This document shows, piece by piece, positions 53,384 through 63,129 of a stretch of 64,000 bases of DNA. A program made the position numbers and the translations under genes. The notes below the pieces were generated by a model. That model made no database searches. It worked only from the letters and a program-made list of their open reading frames with translations, and was not told the origin of the DNA. The DNA lies in the NCBI RefSeq assembly GCF_029542085.1, contig NZ_CP107036.1:1736001-1800000 (forward strand), given 5' to 3'. The stretch comes from Sphingobacterium sp. ML3W (GTDB lineage: Bacteria > Bacteroidota > Bacteroidia > Sphingobacteriales > Sphingobacteriaceae). How positions within the stretch are numbered: position 1 is the first letter of the stretch; each line of letters starts with the position of its first letter.

Positions 53384-53890
53384 ATGTATACAAAAGAAAA
53401 AGCAAAAGTAAATAGTTTCACGGTAGACCATACCAAATTGAAACAAGGGATATATGCTAAAGCTTCCAATACCAATAGTAGCGCTATTGAAAGCTATACG
53501 ACTTACGATATCCGCATGATCAGACCGAATTCACCGGAACGTATGTTGTCTCCGGAGGTGATGCATACATTGGAGCATTGTTTTGCGACAGAAATTAGAA
53601 CAATTTTGGGTGATGAAGTCATCTATGTTGGTCCAATGGGATGCTGCACCGGATTTTATGTGGTCTTAGCGGGTACAGACAGAAGTCCCCAAGCTGTAGC
53701 CGAATTGATGAAAGAAGTGCTGGAAACGATTTTGACTGAAGGATACGAAGTACCTTTTCAAAATCCGATCAGCTGTGGTAACTACACATTCATGGATTTC
53801 ACTACATCGAAACAAGCCTGTGTCAATTTCTTGCATTTAATCAATGCTGGAGAGCTCGCTTTCGAATACCCTTATATTGAAGAAAATTAA
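53384..53890 (+). CDS. luxS: S-ribosylhomocysteine lyase LuxS
   Basis: 168 residues, close to the usual 155-170. It splits S-ribosylhomocysteine to homocysteine and DPD, the AI-2 precursor. The metal ligands are the two His in HTLEHCFA and the Cys of ISCGNY; GPMGCCTGFYVVL is the family GCxTGFY stretch (with Cys in place of the common Arg). It directly precedes a nucleosidase gene with stop and start adjoining, which supplies its substrate. Confidence 0.95.
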   Translation: MYTKEKAKVNSFTVDHTKLKQGIYAKASNTNSSAIESYTTYDIRMIRPNSPERMLSPEVMHTLEHCFATEIRTILGDEVIYVGPMGCCTGFYVVLAGTDRSPQAVAELMKEVLETILTEGYEVPFQNPISCGNYTFMDFTTSKQACVNFLHLINAGELAFEYPYIEEN

Positions 53891-54535
53891 ATGATTCTTA
53901 ACAAAGAGATTGAAACAATCATTCTGGTAGCAAATAAAAATGAATTATCTTTTACTACCGAAAATAAATCAACCTTCATCTATGAAATAGGTGTTGGAAA
54001 AGTAAACGCGCTTTTGTCGTTGGCAACGCTCTATGAAGACATCAAAGCACTGGGCATCAACCCTGTTCTACTGAATGTTGGCACGGTCGGATGCACAAGA
54101 TACCCAATTGGGCATGTATTGTATCCGAGCTACTATGCTCAGGGCGATGCTTATACAGATGGATTCTTTTTAGAAAATACACTTTTCCTAAAAGGACAAG
54201 GAGTAATCGAATCGGTTTCTCTTGACAAATTTGACTACGAAGAGGCACTGCTGACTTCAGATCGTTTTATCAATGTCAATACGGCCTTCTATCAAGATAT
54301 CAAACACCTGAACCCTTTGGCCTTTGATATGGAATCCTATGCGCTGGCAAATTTCTGCTTGCTCAAAAACCTGCCTTTTCACAGTATCAAGATCGTTTCA
54401 GATAACTGCGATGGTACAGTGAAAGATTGGGAAAGTATCCTTGGTGAAATTTCGGGGCGATTGGGGACAATCCTGGATGAGTTTATGAGAGACCGACTGG
54501 TCAAGGAAAAAATAGACATCCCGAGCGTTTCATAA
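53891..54535 (+). CDS. Nucleosidase (Pfs/MTAN-like phosphorylase fold)
   Basis: 214 residues of the purine nucleoside phosphorylase superfamily: the N-terminal YEIGVGKVNALLSLATL, LLNVGTVGC, the FDMESYALANFC stretch with the conserved Glu, and SDNCDG with the catalytic-like Asp. It differs from classic Pfs, and is likely an S-adenosylhomocysteine/methylthioadenosine nucleosidase. Its start adjoins the luxS stop, so together they convert SAH to homocysteine. Confidence 0.87.
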   Translation: MILNKEIETIILVANKNELSFTTENKSTFIYEIGVGKVNALLSLATLYEDIKALGINPVLLNVGTVGCTRYPIGHVLYPSYYAQGDAYTDGFFLENTLFLKGQGVIESVSLDKFDYEEALLTSDRFINVNTAFYQDIKHLNPLAFDMESYALANFCLLKNLPFHSIKIVSDNCDGTVKDWESILGEISGRLGTILDEFMRDRLVKEKIDIPSVS

Positions 54536-54550
54536 GACTGAACACGCCAT

Positions 54551-54586
54551 AAAAAGACCTGTAGCGAATACTACAGGTCTTTTTTT
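54551..54586 (+). terminator. Rho-independent terminator
   Basis: AAAAAGACCTGTAG (54551-54564) pairs with CTACAGGTCTTTTTTT (54571-54586) after the luxS-nucleosidase pair. Confidence 0.93.
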
Positions 54587-54800
54587 GAAATAATTATCGA
54601 CTCTATTTACAGCTAAAAGTAAAGCGGAACTAACTATTACCTAAATTTTCTATTTAAGTCCGATAAAAATCACCAATAGACTTTATTTGAATTAATCAAA
54701 ACGATTTTGAGCTAGGGTTTGTTCAGTTATATGGATACGCACCCATCGTTATATTCATTATAACTCTTCTACACTGCAAATAAATCGATCTAATATTTTT

Positions 54801-56996
54801 ATGAAGAATAAAAAGAAAATAATAATTTCAAATAGACTGCCGATACAAATAGAACGAAAAAAAGACAAGCTTATCATCAAACCTAGTGCTGGTGGTTTGG
54901 CTACTGGCCTAAATTCGGCCTTTGACTCTACTGAAATCTGCTGGGTTGGCTGGCCTGGAATAGTTCCCAAAGATGACAGTGAAAAAGAGAAAATCATCGC
55001 ACTGCTCAAGCCGATGAATCTGCTCCCCGTTTTTTTATCAAAAGAAGAAATCCACAATTTCTATGAAGGTTACTCCAATGAGGTCCTATGGCCGATATGC
55101 CACTATCAACCGAGCTATATCCATTTTGATCGGGAATACTGGTCAACTTATGTTGCTGTAAATAAAAAATTTTGTGATGCTGCGCTTTCGGCACAGCATT
55201 CTCCCGATTTTATCTGGGTACAGGATTATCAGCTCATGCTGCTGCCACAATTATTACGTCAAGAAAATCAGGAACTCAATATTGGCTATTTTCATCATAT
55301 CCCCTTCCCTTCAGAGGAGCTATTTATGAATATTCCCCAACGGAAAGAGCTTATTGAAGGTTTACTCGGCGCGGATCTTATTGGATTTCACACCTTTGCA
55401 GATAGCCAAAATTTTCTTAATGCCTGTAAAAAAGTATTGCATGTACCTTGTGGTCACAATCAGCTCAAATACAGCGATAGACATATATTTGTAGAATCAT
55501 TCCCCATGGGAATAGACTACGACAAGTTTGTCCGCACGAGTTCCCGTCCCGAAGTTAATGCAATCGCCACCCAATTTCGCAGTCATTTTCCAAACCAAAA
55601 AATAATAATATCAGTAGACCGGCTTGACTATAGCAAAGGCATATTGGAAAGACTACGTGCTTTCCTGACCTTCCTGGAAAAATATCCGGAATGGCATTCC
55701 AAAGTCGTACTGTATATGCTTATCGTTCCTTCCAGAGATAAGGTGTCACAATATAAAAAACTGAAAGATGAAATAAACCGAAAAGTAAGCGAGATTAATT
55801 CAATTTATGGCAATCTGAGTTGGACTCCCGTACTCTATTTTTATAAATCCCTTCCTTTTGAAGAACTTATAGGACTCTATATTGCATCTGATATATGTAT
55901 GATTACTTCGACGAGAGATGGCATGAATCTCGTTAGCAAGGAATATATCGCCTGTAAGACCAATTCTGATGGTGTATTGATTCTGAGTGAATTTGCAGGT
56001 GCTTCGAAGGAACTCGTAGATGCGCTTATTGTCAACCCATACAACCGAGTTGAAACTGCGGATAGTATCTATCATGCGATTAGAATGCCACCAGAAGAGA
56101 TTCGCGAACGTACAGAAGCTAATCGCCAGATTATACAGAAGTTCAACGTACATCATTGGGTTCGCCTTTTTCTAGATCGAATGGCAGAAACAAAGGCCAT
56201 ACAACGTGATGAATGGGCAAGGCGAATTTCAGATAAAGTTTTTAACAGTATCGCTGAACGGTACAGACAAAGCCATAACAGGCTCTTTTTTTTGGATTAT
56301 GACGGCACACTGGTCAAATTTCAAAATCATGCCCAGAAAGCCAGCCCAACGGTTCTTTTGTACAATCTCCTGGATAGTATTATCGCCGATCCGCTCAATA
56401 CGTTGGTCATCATCAGCGGGCGTTCGCAGGAGAGCTTATCTACCTGGTTTGATGGGCGCTCCTACTATTTGGTCGCTGAACATGGGATATGGTCTAATTT
56501 TCCCAACTTTAACTGGGCCTACAAAAAGGGCTTGGCACTACACTGGATGCCAGAAGTCAAAAAGCTGATGGAAAAGTTGGCTGATCAGACACCCGGTGCC
56601 TATATAGAAGCCAAACCATACTCCTTGGCCTGGCATTACCGTAAAGTGGAACAAGGACTCGGAGAACTCAAAGCCGCAGAACTGAAGGAAATTTTAAATC
56701 CTATGTTAAATGACTATGGATTACAGCTCCTTGATGGAAATGCCGTAATTGAAGTTAAGAATACCGAAGTCAACAAAGGAAAAGCTGCCCTAGAAATCGC
56801 GGGGCATATTAAAGCCGATTTTCTATTGGCTATCGGTGATGATGTCACCGATGAAGATCTTTTCAAATATCTACCCCGCTCTACTATTAGCATAAAAGTT
56901 GGCAACAATAAATCGGCAGCAAAATATTATTTGGATCAACAGGAAGATGTACTTCAATTTTTAAATCAACTTATTATAAATCATGAAGGAAAATAA
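54801..56996 (+). CDS. Bifunctional trehalose-6-phosphate synthase/phosphatase
   Basis: 731 residues, OtsA fused to OtsB. The GT20 domain (1-470) has ISNRLPI, the SAGGLATGL loop, [26 protein letters not shown] and [11 protein letters not shown]. The HAD-type phosphatase (from about 490) has FLDYDGTLV with the nucleophile Asp near 499, [10 protein letters not shown] and [11 protein letters not shown]. It makes trehalose from UDP-glucose and glucose-6-phosphate in the cytoplasm for osmotic and stress protection. It overlaps the GH15 gene by 14 nt, so they are co-translated. Confidence 0.96.
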   Translation: MKNKKKIIISNRLPIQIERKKDKLIIKPSAGGLATGLNSAFDSTEICWVGWPGIVPKDDSEKEKIIALLKPMNLLPVFLSKEEIHNFYEGYSNEVLWPICHYQPSYIHFDREYWSTYVAVNKKFCDAALSAQHSPDFIWVQDYQLMLLPQLLRQENQELNIGYFHHIPFPSEELFMNIPQRKELIEGLLGADLIGFHTFADSQNFLNACKKVLHVPCGHNQLKYSDRHIFVESFPMGIDYDKFVRTSSRPEVNAIATQFRSHFPNQKIIISVDRLDYSKGILERLRAFLTFLEKYPEWHSKVVLYMLIVPSRDKVSQYKKLKDEINRKVSEINSIYGNLSWTPVLYFYKSLPFEELIGLYIASDICMITSTRDGMNLVSKEYIACKTNSDGVLILSEFAGASKELVDALIVNPYNRVETADSIYHAIRMPPEEIRERTEANRQIIQKFNVHHWVRLFLDRMAETKAIQRDEWARRISDKVFNSIAERYRQSHNRLFFLDYDGTLVKFQNHAQKASPTVLLYNLLDSIIADPLNTLVIISGRSQESLSTWFDGRSYYLVAEHGIWSNFPNFNWAYKKGLALHWMPEVKKLMEKLADQTPGAYIEAKPYSLAWHYRKVEQGLGELKAAELKEILNPMLNDYGLQLLDGNAVIEVKNTEVNKGKAALEIAGHIKADFLLAIGDDVTDEDLFKYLPRSTISIKVGNNKSAAKYYLDQQEDVLQFLNQLIINHEGK

Positions 56997-58797
56997 GACA
57001 GCAAACAGACATATGTATCAAGCGGGTATAATCGGCAACTGTTCCTATATAGCGCATGTAGACATTAACAGTAATATCTCTTGGTTATGTTGGCCATCAT
57101 TTGAAGATAGTTTCGTTTTTGGTGGTCTAATAGATAAAAACCAAGGGGGCTGTTTCGTCGTAAAACCCGAAGAAGAAATTGTAGAAACGAAACAGTATTA
57201 CATCAAAAATTCAAATATACTCTGTACAGAAATCCATACTGAATCTTTTGCCTATCGCATTACAGATTTCGCACCCCGATTCGAACAATTTGGACGATAT
57301 TTTAAACCGCTGATGTTGATCCGTAAAATAGAACCGCTACGCGGTGCACCCAGCGTTAATATCCAATGTCAGCCCACGGGAAATTATGGTCGTAATGCGT
57401 TAAAAGCCACGCGGGGAAGCAACCATATTCTCTATAGTAGCGCTGATATCGGTGAACGCATTCGCCTGACGACAGATGTACCGATATCACATTTTTTTCA
57501 AGAGGACAGCTGGACAATTATCAGCGAGAATAAATATCTTATATTGACCTATGATGCAGCTTTCGAATCTGCGATTGCCAGCACATGTGAAGACTTCTTT
57601 GTCAAAACATTGAGCTACTGGCAGCGCTGGATTAAAAGATGTAGTATTCCCAATATCTACCAAAAAGAAGTGATTCGTTCGGCCCTGGTACTCAAATTGC
57701 ACCAATATGAAGATACAGGAGCTATTATTGCCGCATCGACCACCAGCCTACCCGAATTTCCGGGCTCAGGAAGAAACTGGGATTATCGCTATTGCTGGGT
57801 CCGTGACAGCTATTATGTATTGACCGCATTGACGCATATTGGTCAGTTTGAAGAAATGGAAAGTTTTGCCAACTATATCGCTGGTATTACTCATCACAAC
57901 CCGGGCAGGCTTCAACCCTTATATGGCATATTGGGAACCTCTGAATTGACGGAACATATCCTACCTGATCTAAAAGGATATCAGGACAGTGGTCCCGTGC
58001 GCATCGGCAACCAAGCATTCGAACATATCCAGAATGATGTTTATGGACAGGCAATGATAGCCCTCCTCCCACTGTTTACAGACCAACGTTTCAAAATCCA
58101 CGAGAACAAAAATGTACTGGGCTGGGTAAACTTTATTTTGGAGAAAATCGAAGCAACGATCGATGAGAAAGATGCCGGAATCTGGGAATTTAGAAATTTT
58201 GCCAACCACCATTGTTATTCCAACCTTTTTCAATGGGTCGGCTGCAAGGCTGCTTTGCTTATCGCCCGCCAAAATGGTTATCAAGATATGGAACAGCGCG
58301 CCACTGTTTTGCTCGAAAAGGCAGCCACCTATATTGAAGCTTGCTATGACGAAGAAAGAAAAGTTTACCAAAATGCGTTGAACAGCCGAAATTTAGATGC
58401 CAGCACACTACAACTGATTGTGATGGATTACTTAGATCCCAAATCAGATCGGGCTTGGCAACATCTCGAAATGCTTGAAAAAGAACTGAAAGGTGAAAAT
58501 GGACTCTTTTACCGCTACAAACACCAAGATGATTTTGGCAAACCCAAATCTACCTTTTTAGTTTGTGCATTCTGGTATGTGGAAGCTTTGGCCTGCGTAG
58601 GAAGAGTTGAAGAAGCAAAAGAAATACTGGAAAAGCTGTTGACCTACAGTAACCATTTGGGCTTATTCAGTGAGGATGTTACGGAAGATAATGGTAGCCA
58701 ATGGGGCAATTTCCCACAGGCGTATAGCCACGTAGGACTGATGAACGCTGTATATCGGCTCGCCATTAAATTGGACAAGCCCATCTTTTCATTATAA
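56983..58797 (+). CDS. GH15 glycoside hydrolase (glucoamylase/trehalase-like)
   Basis: 604 residues. The N-terminal beta domain begins YQAGIIGNCSYIAHVD, with WLCWPSFEDSFVFGGL. The (alpha/alpha)6 barrel has the GRNWDYRYCWVRDSYY signature (about 262) and the late acidic stretch EDVTEDNGSQWGNFPQAYSH (about 565) with a likely catalytic base. No signal peptide, so it is cytoplasmic. GH15 members include glucoamylases and trehalases. Coupling to OtsAB suggests it acts on trehalose or on a stored glucan. The ATG at 56983 overlaps otsAB; MYQAGI (57013) is an alternative start. Confidence 0.93.
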   Translation: MKENKTANRHMYQAGIIGNCSYIAHVDINSNISWLCWPSFEDSFVFGGLIDKNQGGCFVVKPEEEIVETKQYYIKNSNILCTEIHTESFAYRITDFAPRFEQFGRYFKPLMLIRKIEPLRGAPSVNIQCQPTGNYGRNALKATRGSNHILYSSADIGERIRLTTDVPISHFFQEDSWTIISENKYLILTYDAAFESAIASTCEDFFVKTLSYWQRWIKRCSIPNIYQKEVIRSALVLKLHQYEDTGAIIAASTTSLPEFPGSGRNWDYRYCWVRDSYYVLTALTHIGQFEEMESFANYIAGITHHNPGRLQPLYGILGTSELTEHILPDLKGYQDSGPVRIGNQAFEHIQNDVYGQAMIALLPLFTDQRFKIHENKNVLGWVNFILEKIEATIDEKDAGIWEFRNFANHHCYSNLFQWVGCKAALLIARQNGYQDMEQRATVLLEKAATYIEACYDEERKVYQNALNSRNLDASTLQLIVMDYLDPKSDRAWQHLEMLEKELKGENGLFYRYKHQDDFGKPKSTFLVCAFWYVEALACVGRVEEAKEILEKLLTYSNHLGLFSEDVTEDNGSQWGNFPQAYSHVGLMNAVYRLAIKLDKPIFSL

Positions 58798-58806
58798 AGC
58801 ACAAAA

Positions 58807-58833
58807 AATGCGGTCAACTAGGTTGACCGCATT
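58807..58833 (+). terminator. Terminator hairpin after GH15
   Basis: AATGCGGTCAAC pairs with GTTGACCGCATT around a 3-nt loop, followed by CTCTTCTT; the T-tract is weak. Confidence 0.7.
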
Positions 58834-58869
58834 CTCTTCTTATATGTAAGTTTACAATTAATCGAATGC

Positions 58870-59055
58870 TTACATTTTATCTAACCAATCTTCCACCTCT
58901 TCTTTTGTCTTACCAGTTTTTTGTTGCAACTTACCCAACAACTCATCTTCTTTACCTTCTGCATATAACAAATCATCATCGGTCAAATCAGCATATTGTT
59001 GCTTTACTTTTCCTTTTAACTCGTTCCAACGTCCTTTCCATGTTAAATTACTCAT
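58870..59055 (-). CDS. CsbD-family stress protein
   Basis: 61 residues: NLTWKGRWNELKGKVKQQY and the acidic C-terminus LGKLQQKTGKTKEEVEDWL. The CsbD family is small, soluble and stress-induced, usually under sigma-B-type control in Firmicutes; the molecular role is unknown. It lies beside other stress-type genes up to the end of the window. Confidence 0.93.
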   Translation of the reverse strand: MSNLTWKGRWNELKGKVKQQYADLTDDDLLYAEGKEDELLGKLQQKTGKTKEEVEDWLDKM

Positions 59056-59111
59056 AATACTTCCTTTTAGTTTAAAAATGAATTGATATACTATATATTA
59101 TATTAAAGTTT

Positions 59112-59381
59112 TTATATCAACGTTTGTTTATATTCATCGAAATGTTCACATATTTCTTCCATTCCGATACTTTTACCCATTAGATCAATGAAGCGGTTTT
59201 TATAAAGTGAAAAAATATACAAACCTGTAGCAATATTCCCGATAACAAATATGCCTTCAAGTTCGTTGCTTCTAACGATCTTATCCTTTAAATGACATTC
59301 CTTTAGCAATGGAATATTGTAGGAAGACCATTTTCCCATTCGATCTCTAAGTATCAATCCGATATCTTTTGCTTTCACCAT
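59112..59381 (-). CDS. Small unknown protein
   Basis: 89 residues from the ATG at 59381 (MVKAKDIGLILRDRMGKW). A TTG 12 codons earlier is less likely. It is mixed alpha/beta without a signal peptide or membrane segment, with a Cys/Glu-rich end (GMEEICEHFDEYKQ). I do not recognise the family. It may share a transcript with the csbD gene downstream, 56 nt away. Confidence 0.55.
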   Translation of the reverse strand: MVKAKDIGLILRDRMGKWSSYNIPLLKECHLKDKIVRSNELEGIFVIGNIATGLYIFSLYKNRFIDLMGKSIGMEEICEHFDEYKQTLI

Positions 59382-59629
59382 TGTTATTGTGTTTTCTAAT
59401 GATAGAACAGTTGTCAAAGGTTAAATGTTTCAAAAATTCAACGACTAAAAACAGAACAAGTGTTTAATTTTAAGTCCACCGTATTTATACGTCCGTTTAT
59501 CGTTCGACTACCTGGCCTGACTATGGGGTCATGGCAGGAGTCATACTATTATTACAAGCCCCTACCTAGCATTTCCGATTCCCTAATTGCATTGGGAATA
59601 CCCTGATTAACATGGTCGATTGAAAAAAA

Positions 59630-59659
59630 AAGTTTCCAAACCTTTCGGAATGGAAACTT
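59630..59659 (-). terminator. Rho-independent terminator
   Basis: On minus, AAGTTTCCA pairs with TGGAAACTT around a 12-nt loop, followed by TTTTTTT. It ends the outer-membrane barrel gene. Confidence 0.85.
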
Positions 59660-59688
59660 GATGTTAAAGGTCTCCCATGGAGTAAGGT

Positions 59689-60267
59689 TTATTTTTTACC
59701 TGGCAAGTAGATCTGGAACCCAACGCCTACACCCAAACCACTCGCTCCAGTACCGGTATTAATGCTGGCCTTGCTATAATTGTAACCGAAAGTTGCTTCC
59801 AAAGCTACAGTTCTGGTAATAAAATGCGCATAACCAACATTTGCTCCTAATGCCAATGCAGCACTTTTTCCAACTGAGCTCCCAGAGATACCGATGTCAC
59901 CCTGACCGAAAAAACGTCCTGTGGAAGAGCCACCTTGAGGAAAATAGTATCGAACAAAAGGTGCTATACCATAGGTCCATTCGTTGTCCGCATCCTTCTG
60001 TGTTCGCAAACCCAGGTTAGCCTGTGCACCGATTGCTAAACCGTCTGACACAAAATAGCCTGCGCGCGGTTGCAATGCGGCATTAAACGACTTTCCTTCG
60101 AAACTATAACCCAGACTACCGATTGATCCACCGACCATCCAGTTGCCTTGACGGATAGGCTCAACACCGACATCGGAGGACATCTGTGGTGTAGTTTCGA
60201 TCTTTTGCGCGTTTGCCTGTAAACAAATACCGCCTGTAACCAATAAAAGTAGTGCAAATTTTCTCAT
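59689..60267 (-). CDS. Outer-membrane beta-barrel protein (porin-like)
   Basis: 192 residues. A signal peptide (MRKFALLLLVTGGICLQANAQ) is followed by alternating hydrophobic strands rich in Gly/aromatic residues: MVGGSIGSLGYSF, RAGYFVSDGLAIGAQANLGL, APFVRYYFP, AALALGANVGYAHFI. It ends in VGVGFQIYLPGKK. It fits the OMP_b-brl family with about eight strands. Ligand or role unknown. A strong terminator follows. Confidence 0.88.
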   Translation of the reverse strand: MRKFALLLLVTGGICLQANAQKIETTPQMSSDVGVEPIRQGNWMVGGSIGSLGYSFEGKSFNAALQPRAGYFVSDGLAIGAQANLGLRTQKDADNEWTYGIAPFVRYYFPQGGSSTGRFFGQGDIGISGSSVGKSAALALGANVGYAHFITRTVALEATFGYNYSKASINTGTGASGLGVGVGFQIYLPGKK

Positions 60268-60443
60268 AGTATCTTTTTTAATAAATTACTTTAGTTTAAT
60301 AACAAGTTACATGGTTGAAAAGTTTTGTATTTATTATTAATTTCATTTTTAGTACAGAAACTATCTTATCCTATCCAATAGCAGCTCCATCGCACAAAAA
60401 GACAACGATTCGATGCTGACAGCTGTTCATTTAGTAAAAAGGA

Positions 60444-60794
60444 ATGATGAGAACAACAATTCAATTTCGTAGTGGTGCGCCGATGACATTTGAAGATGCT
60501 TTTATACTACTAAACGAAATAGACCCTATCGGCAATAGTCCAGGTACGGATAGCGGCACACCCGTACGCAAAGCTCCAAAGGTTCCTGACTTGAAAGAAG
60601 TAACACCGGATAACTATTATCCGGAAAGTGCTACCGGCCCCGACCCTACAGAGGAAGAGCAACGTGACAGAGATGATCTGGACCATATCGATCCAGAACA
60701 TGACAAACATCCGCAGAAACCGGATCATGAAGAAGAGGATATCTATACGCCCGATACTGACCAGGAGGAGGATGTGGAGGAAAAAGGCTTATAA
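60444..60794 (+). CDS. Very acidic low-complexity protein
   Basis: 116 residues. After a short N-terminal part (FEDAFILLNEIDPIG), the protein is rich in Asp, Glu, Pro and His and has little hydrophobic character (EEEQRDRDDLDHIDPEHDK, then HEEEDIYTPDTDQEEDVEE). It is likely intrinsically disordered. No family recognised. Two possible ATGs lie at the start. Promoter and role are unknown. Confidence 0.6.
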   Translation: MMRTTIQFRSGAPMTFEDAFILLNEIDPIGNSPGTDSGTPVRKAPKVPDLKEVTPDNYYPESATGPDPTEEEQRDRDDLDHIDPEHDKHPQKPDHEEEDIYTPDTDQEEDVEEKGL

Positions 60795-60870
60795 TGAAAG
60801 ATTAAAAATAAAACGATATGACTAAAAATCATGAAAAACAGATCAAAGATGATACAAACCCACTAATCAA

Positions 60871-60899
60871 AAAACTCCCTTCGTAAAGGGAGTTTTTTA
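60871..60899 (+). terminator. Rho-independent terminator
   Basis: AAAACTCCCTT (60871-60881) pairs with AAGGGAGTTTT (60886-60896), followed by TT; it serves the acidic-protein gene and perhaps also the convergent lipoprotein gene. Confidence 0.85.
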
Positions 60900-60931
60900 T
60901 TAACGGTTTCCTATTGACGCTGATAACATGT

Positions 60932-61177
60932 CTAATGTTTAACATCCGTTGAACTATCCTTTTGTGTGGAGTCCAGTAAGGTCGTATCCTTCTGCATACT
61001 CATCTTTTGCTGCTCACTCAAGTTGTACCTTGTTTCATCGGCATCACTCGGGGCAATATTATCCGATTGTCCGCTTCCCTCCTGATTATTTTTGGAGGAA
61101 TTTTTACAGGAAAACAAGATTGTGCTACCTAATAGTACAATTGCAATCATAGGTATTAATTTCTTTAATTTTTTCAT
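60932..61177 (-). CDS. Small lipoprotein
   Basis: 81 residues. The signal peptide ends in the lipobox ILFSC (Cys at about 24); the rest is polar, with Ser, Asn, Asp, Gln and Lys. No domain seen. It would be anchored in the inner or outer membrane. It belongs to the stress-gene group by position only. Confidence 0.7.
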   Translation of the reverse strand: MKKLKKLIPMIAIVLLGSTILFSCKNSSKNNQEGSGQSDNIAPSDADETRYNLSEQQKMSMQKDTTLLDSTQKDSSTDVKH

Positions 61178-61579
61178 ATATAATTATTTTTGTTTGCTAA
61201 TCTTTATTAAATAACCCTATTGAAGAATCTTTAGTTCAATAAAAAATGAAAAACTGTTCAAATTGGCTACAAATGCAGACAGTTTACCTGATTAAATTTT
61301 CATTATCAAGCCCCGTAATTAGGACATTTTTTAAGGGAATAAATACCCTATTGACCTGCTAGAAAAAAGTTTGGGCAGGCAGTCATTAAGGCATTATTTT
61401 TCGAATAAACTAGCCTCTATTGTAGCGTTTCAGCTACAAAGTATCAAAATGCGGCTATACGTATTTTCCGCAGTTAGCTGTTTAAACAAACATTAACAGC
61501 TCAATTATAGCAAAACCTAGCACTCTAATTGCACCAATCTTTCAAGAAAATCAATCATTTTAAATAAACGAAAGATATC
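61178..61579. other. Divergent intergenic region before the sigma gene
   Basis: About 400 bp with no supported gene. A hairpin TTGTAGC-N6-GCTACAA is at 61420-61439. Promoters of the lipoprotein and sigma genes should lie here; no clear TTTG/TAnnTTTG pair was identified. Confidence 0.5.
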
Positions 61580-62080
61580 ATGAACAATTCCAATTTAAAC
61601 TTGCTGGTCGAAGAAAAAAGAAGCTTATTAAAACATTTCGCGGGAAAATTCACTACCGATCCTGACGAAAAGGAGGACTTGATTCAGGAAACACTTATTC
61701 GCGCATTGAAGTCGATCGATGACTTTATTAAGCATCCCAAATTAATGTCCTGGTTGTACGTGATCATGAAGAATGTTTACATTAATCAGTATCGCAAAGC
61801 AAAGCGAACGAACGAAATTCATGAAACCTACATTGGCCTCGAGGCTTACAATACAACTGAATCGAATAAAGGTGAAAACAAGTTCGTATCAGACGATATC
61901 GAAAAGGCGATGTGTAACCTTTCGGAGGAAAATTACCAAATCTTCCAGTTATTCTTGGAAGGTTACAAATATCATGAAATTGCCTCATATTTTGGGATGC
62001 CAGAAGGAACAATAAAGACGAGAATACATATGACACGCAAGAAATTACAAAAGCACCTAAAAGTATATCAACTTAAATAA
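61580..62080 (+). CDS. ECF sigma factor
   Basis: 166 residues. Region 2 (FTTDPDEKEDLIQETLIRAL, about 23-42) and region 4 (EENYQIFQLFLEGYKYHEIASYFGMPEGTIKTRIHMTRKKL, in pieces) are clear. It resembles the sigma factors that Bacteroidota pair with envelope or general stress genes. No anti-sigma gene is adjacent, unlike the FecI-like one at 35.6 kb. The next gene is a very short unknown. Confidence 0.93.
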   Translation: MNNSNLNLLVEEKRSLLKHFAGKFTTDPDEKEDLIQETLIRALKSIDDFIKHPKLMSWLYVIMKNVYINQYRKAKRTNEIHETYIGLEAYNTTESNKGENKFVSDDIEKAMCNLSEENYQIFQLFLEGYKYHEIASYFGMPEGTIKTRIHMTRKKLQKHLKVYQLK

Positions 62081-62157
62081 AACCAAATATCATTTTTGCT
62101 GTTAACATAGCATAAGTCCTTTATAGAGATTTGTCAGTACACTAAAAAAATAGCCAT

Positions 62158-62349
62158 ATGAATCCTAAAATCATTAAATTCGATCAGCACTATATGTCGG
62201 TTTTGCTGATTATTTGTGGTGGTCCTATCGGAAAGGGAAATAATAAGACAATCGTTTTGTCAGCTACAACCACTGCAACAAATAAAAAACAAACTAAGGA
62301 GAATATTGAAGAGGAAAAGAAACCTGCTTCTTTAAATAAAACAAAGTAA
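62158..62349 (+). CDS. Small unknown basic protein
   Basis: 63 residues with one short hydrophobic stretch (YMSVLLIICGGPIG) followed by a Thr/Lys-rich tail ending in KPASLNKTK. It could be a tiny membrane peptide or secreted peptide. The coding case rests on position (78 nt after the sigma gene, with a terminator immediately after). No family known. Confidence 0.45.
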   Translation: MNPKIIKFDQHYMSVLLIICGGPIGKGNNKTIVLSATTTATNKKQTKENIEEEKKPASLNKTK

Positions 62350-62362
62350 AATACATACAAAT

Positions 62363-62401
62363 AAAGAGATCACTTTAACTGAATAATTGATCTCTTTTTT
62401 T
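62363..62401 (+). terminator. Rho-independent terminator
   Basis: AAAGAGATCA (62363-62372) pairs with TGATCTCTTT (62388-62397), followed by TTTT. Confidence 0.85.
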
Positions 62402-62560
62402 GTCTGTGCAATACCCCAACCGACTGATAGATCTTAGCTCCGCATTTTACCCATTAATTAACAGGGTAGAAATACGTGTACTTCTTTTTTTCTCAACGGA
62501 ACAGTTCCTGAATCAGTTCTTAGATTGAGAAATAATTTAATCACATAAAAATCATACGAC

Positions 62561-63028
62561 ATGGAAACGATAACAATCAATGATAGTACATTAATCAATG
62601 ACTTGATACAAATCAATAATGATCGTATTGCCGGGTATAAAAAAGCAATTGAAATCGCAACACGACTCCATATTGAAGGCTTAAATGACATCTTTGTCGA
62701 ATATATGAGTCAATCCGAGCTATTTATTGAGGAACTCAAACCTTATCTGGAGCAACAAGCTCAGGCGGCTACCGAGGGTACAATGGTCAGTGGCAAACTC
62801 TTTAGGATATGGATGGATATCAAATCTGTCGTTTCAGGAAACGACGAAAAAAGTTTATTATCAAGTTGTGAACAAGGCGAAGATGCTTTTAAAAAGACCT
62901 ATAAAGATGTTGTTGACAATCAAGATTGGGAAATTACACACGATTTATTACTTCTGATTGAAAAACAGCTCGCAATACAACTTGAAGCACATGAATACAT
63001 CAAAACATTACGGGATAATGCATCTTAA
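62561..63028 (+). CDS. PA2169-family four-helix protein (DUF2383)
   Basis: 155 residues, mostly helical: LINDLIQINNDRIAGYKKAIE, FVEYMSQSELFIEELKPYLEQ, KLFRIWMDIKSVVSGNDEK and LLLIEKQLAIQLEAHEYIKTL. It fits the PA2169/DUF2383 family, a ferritin-like four-helix bundle common in stress islands. Conserved Glu/His residues could bind metal. Cytoplasmic. It is alone, with a hairpin after it. Confidence 0.88.
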   Translation: METITINDSTLINDLIQINNDRIAGYKKAIEIATRLHIEGLNDIFVEYMSQSELFIEELKPYLEQQAQAATEGTMVSGKLFRIWMDIKSVVSGNDEKSLLSSCEQGEDAFKKTYKDVVDNQDWEITHDLLLLIEKQLAIQLEAHEYIKTLRDNAS

Positions 63029-63054
63029 ATAATCCTGCTTTTATCCGAAGACCT

Positions 63055-63088
63055 AAGATCCTTATTATTTCAATAAATGAGGATCTTT
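63055..63088 (+). terminator. Likely terminator
   Basis: AAGATCCT (63055-63062) pairs with AGGATCTT (63080-63087) around a 17-nt AT-rich loop, followed by TGTATT. Confidence 0.6.
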
Positions 63089-63129
63089 GTATTAAAATAC
63101 AGCATAATTAAGCTCCATAAACTACCTGT

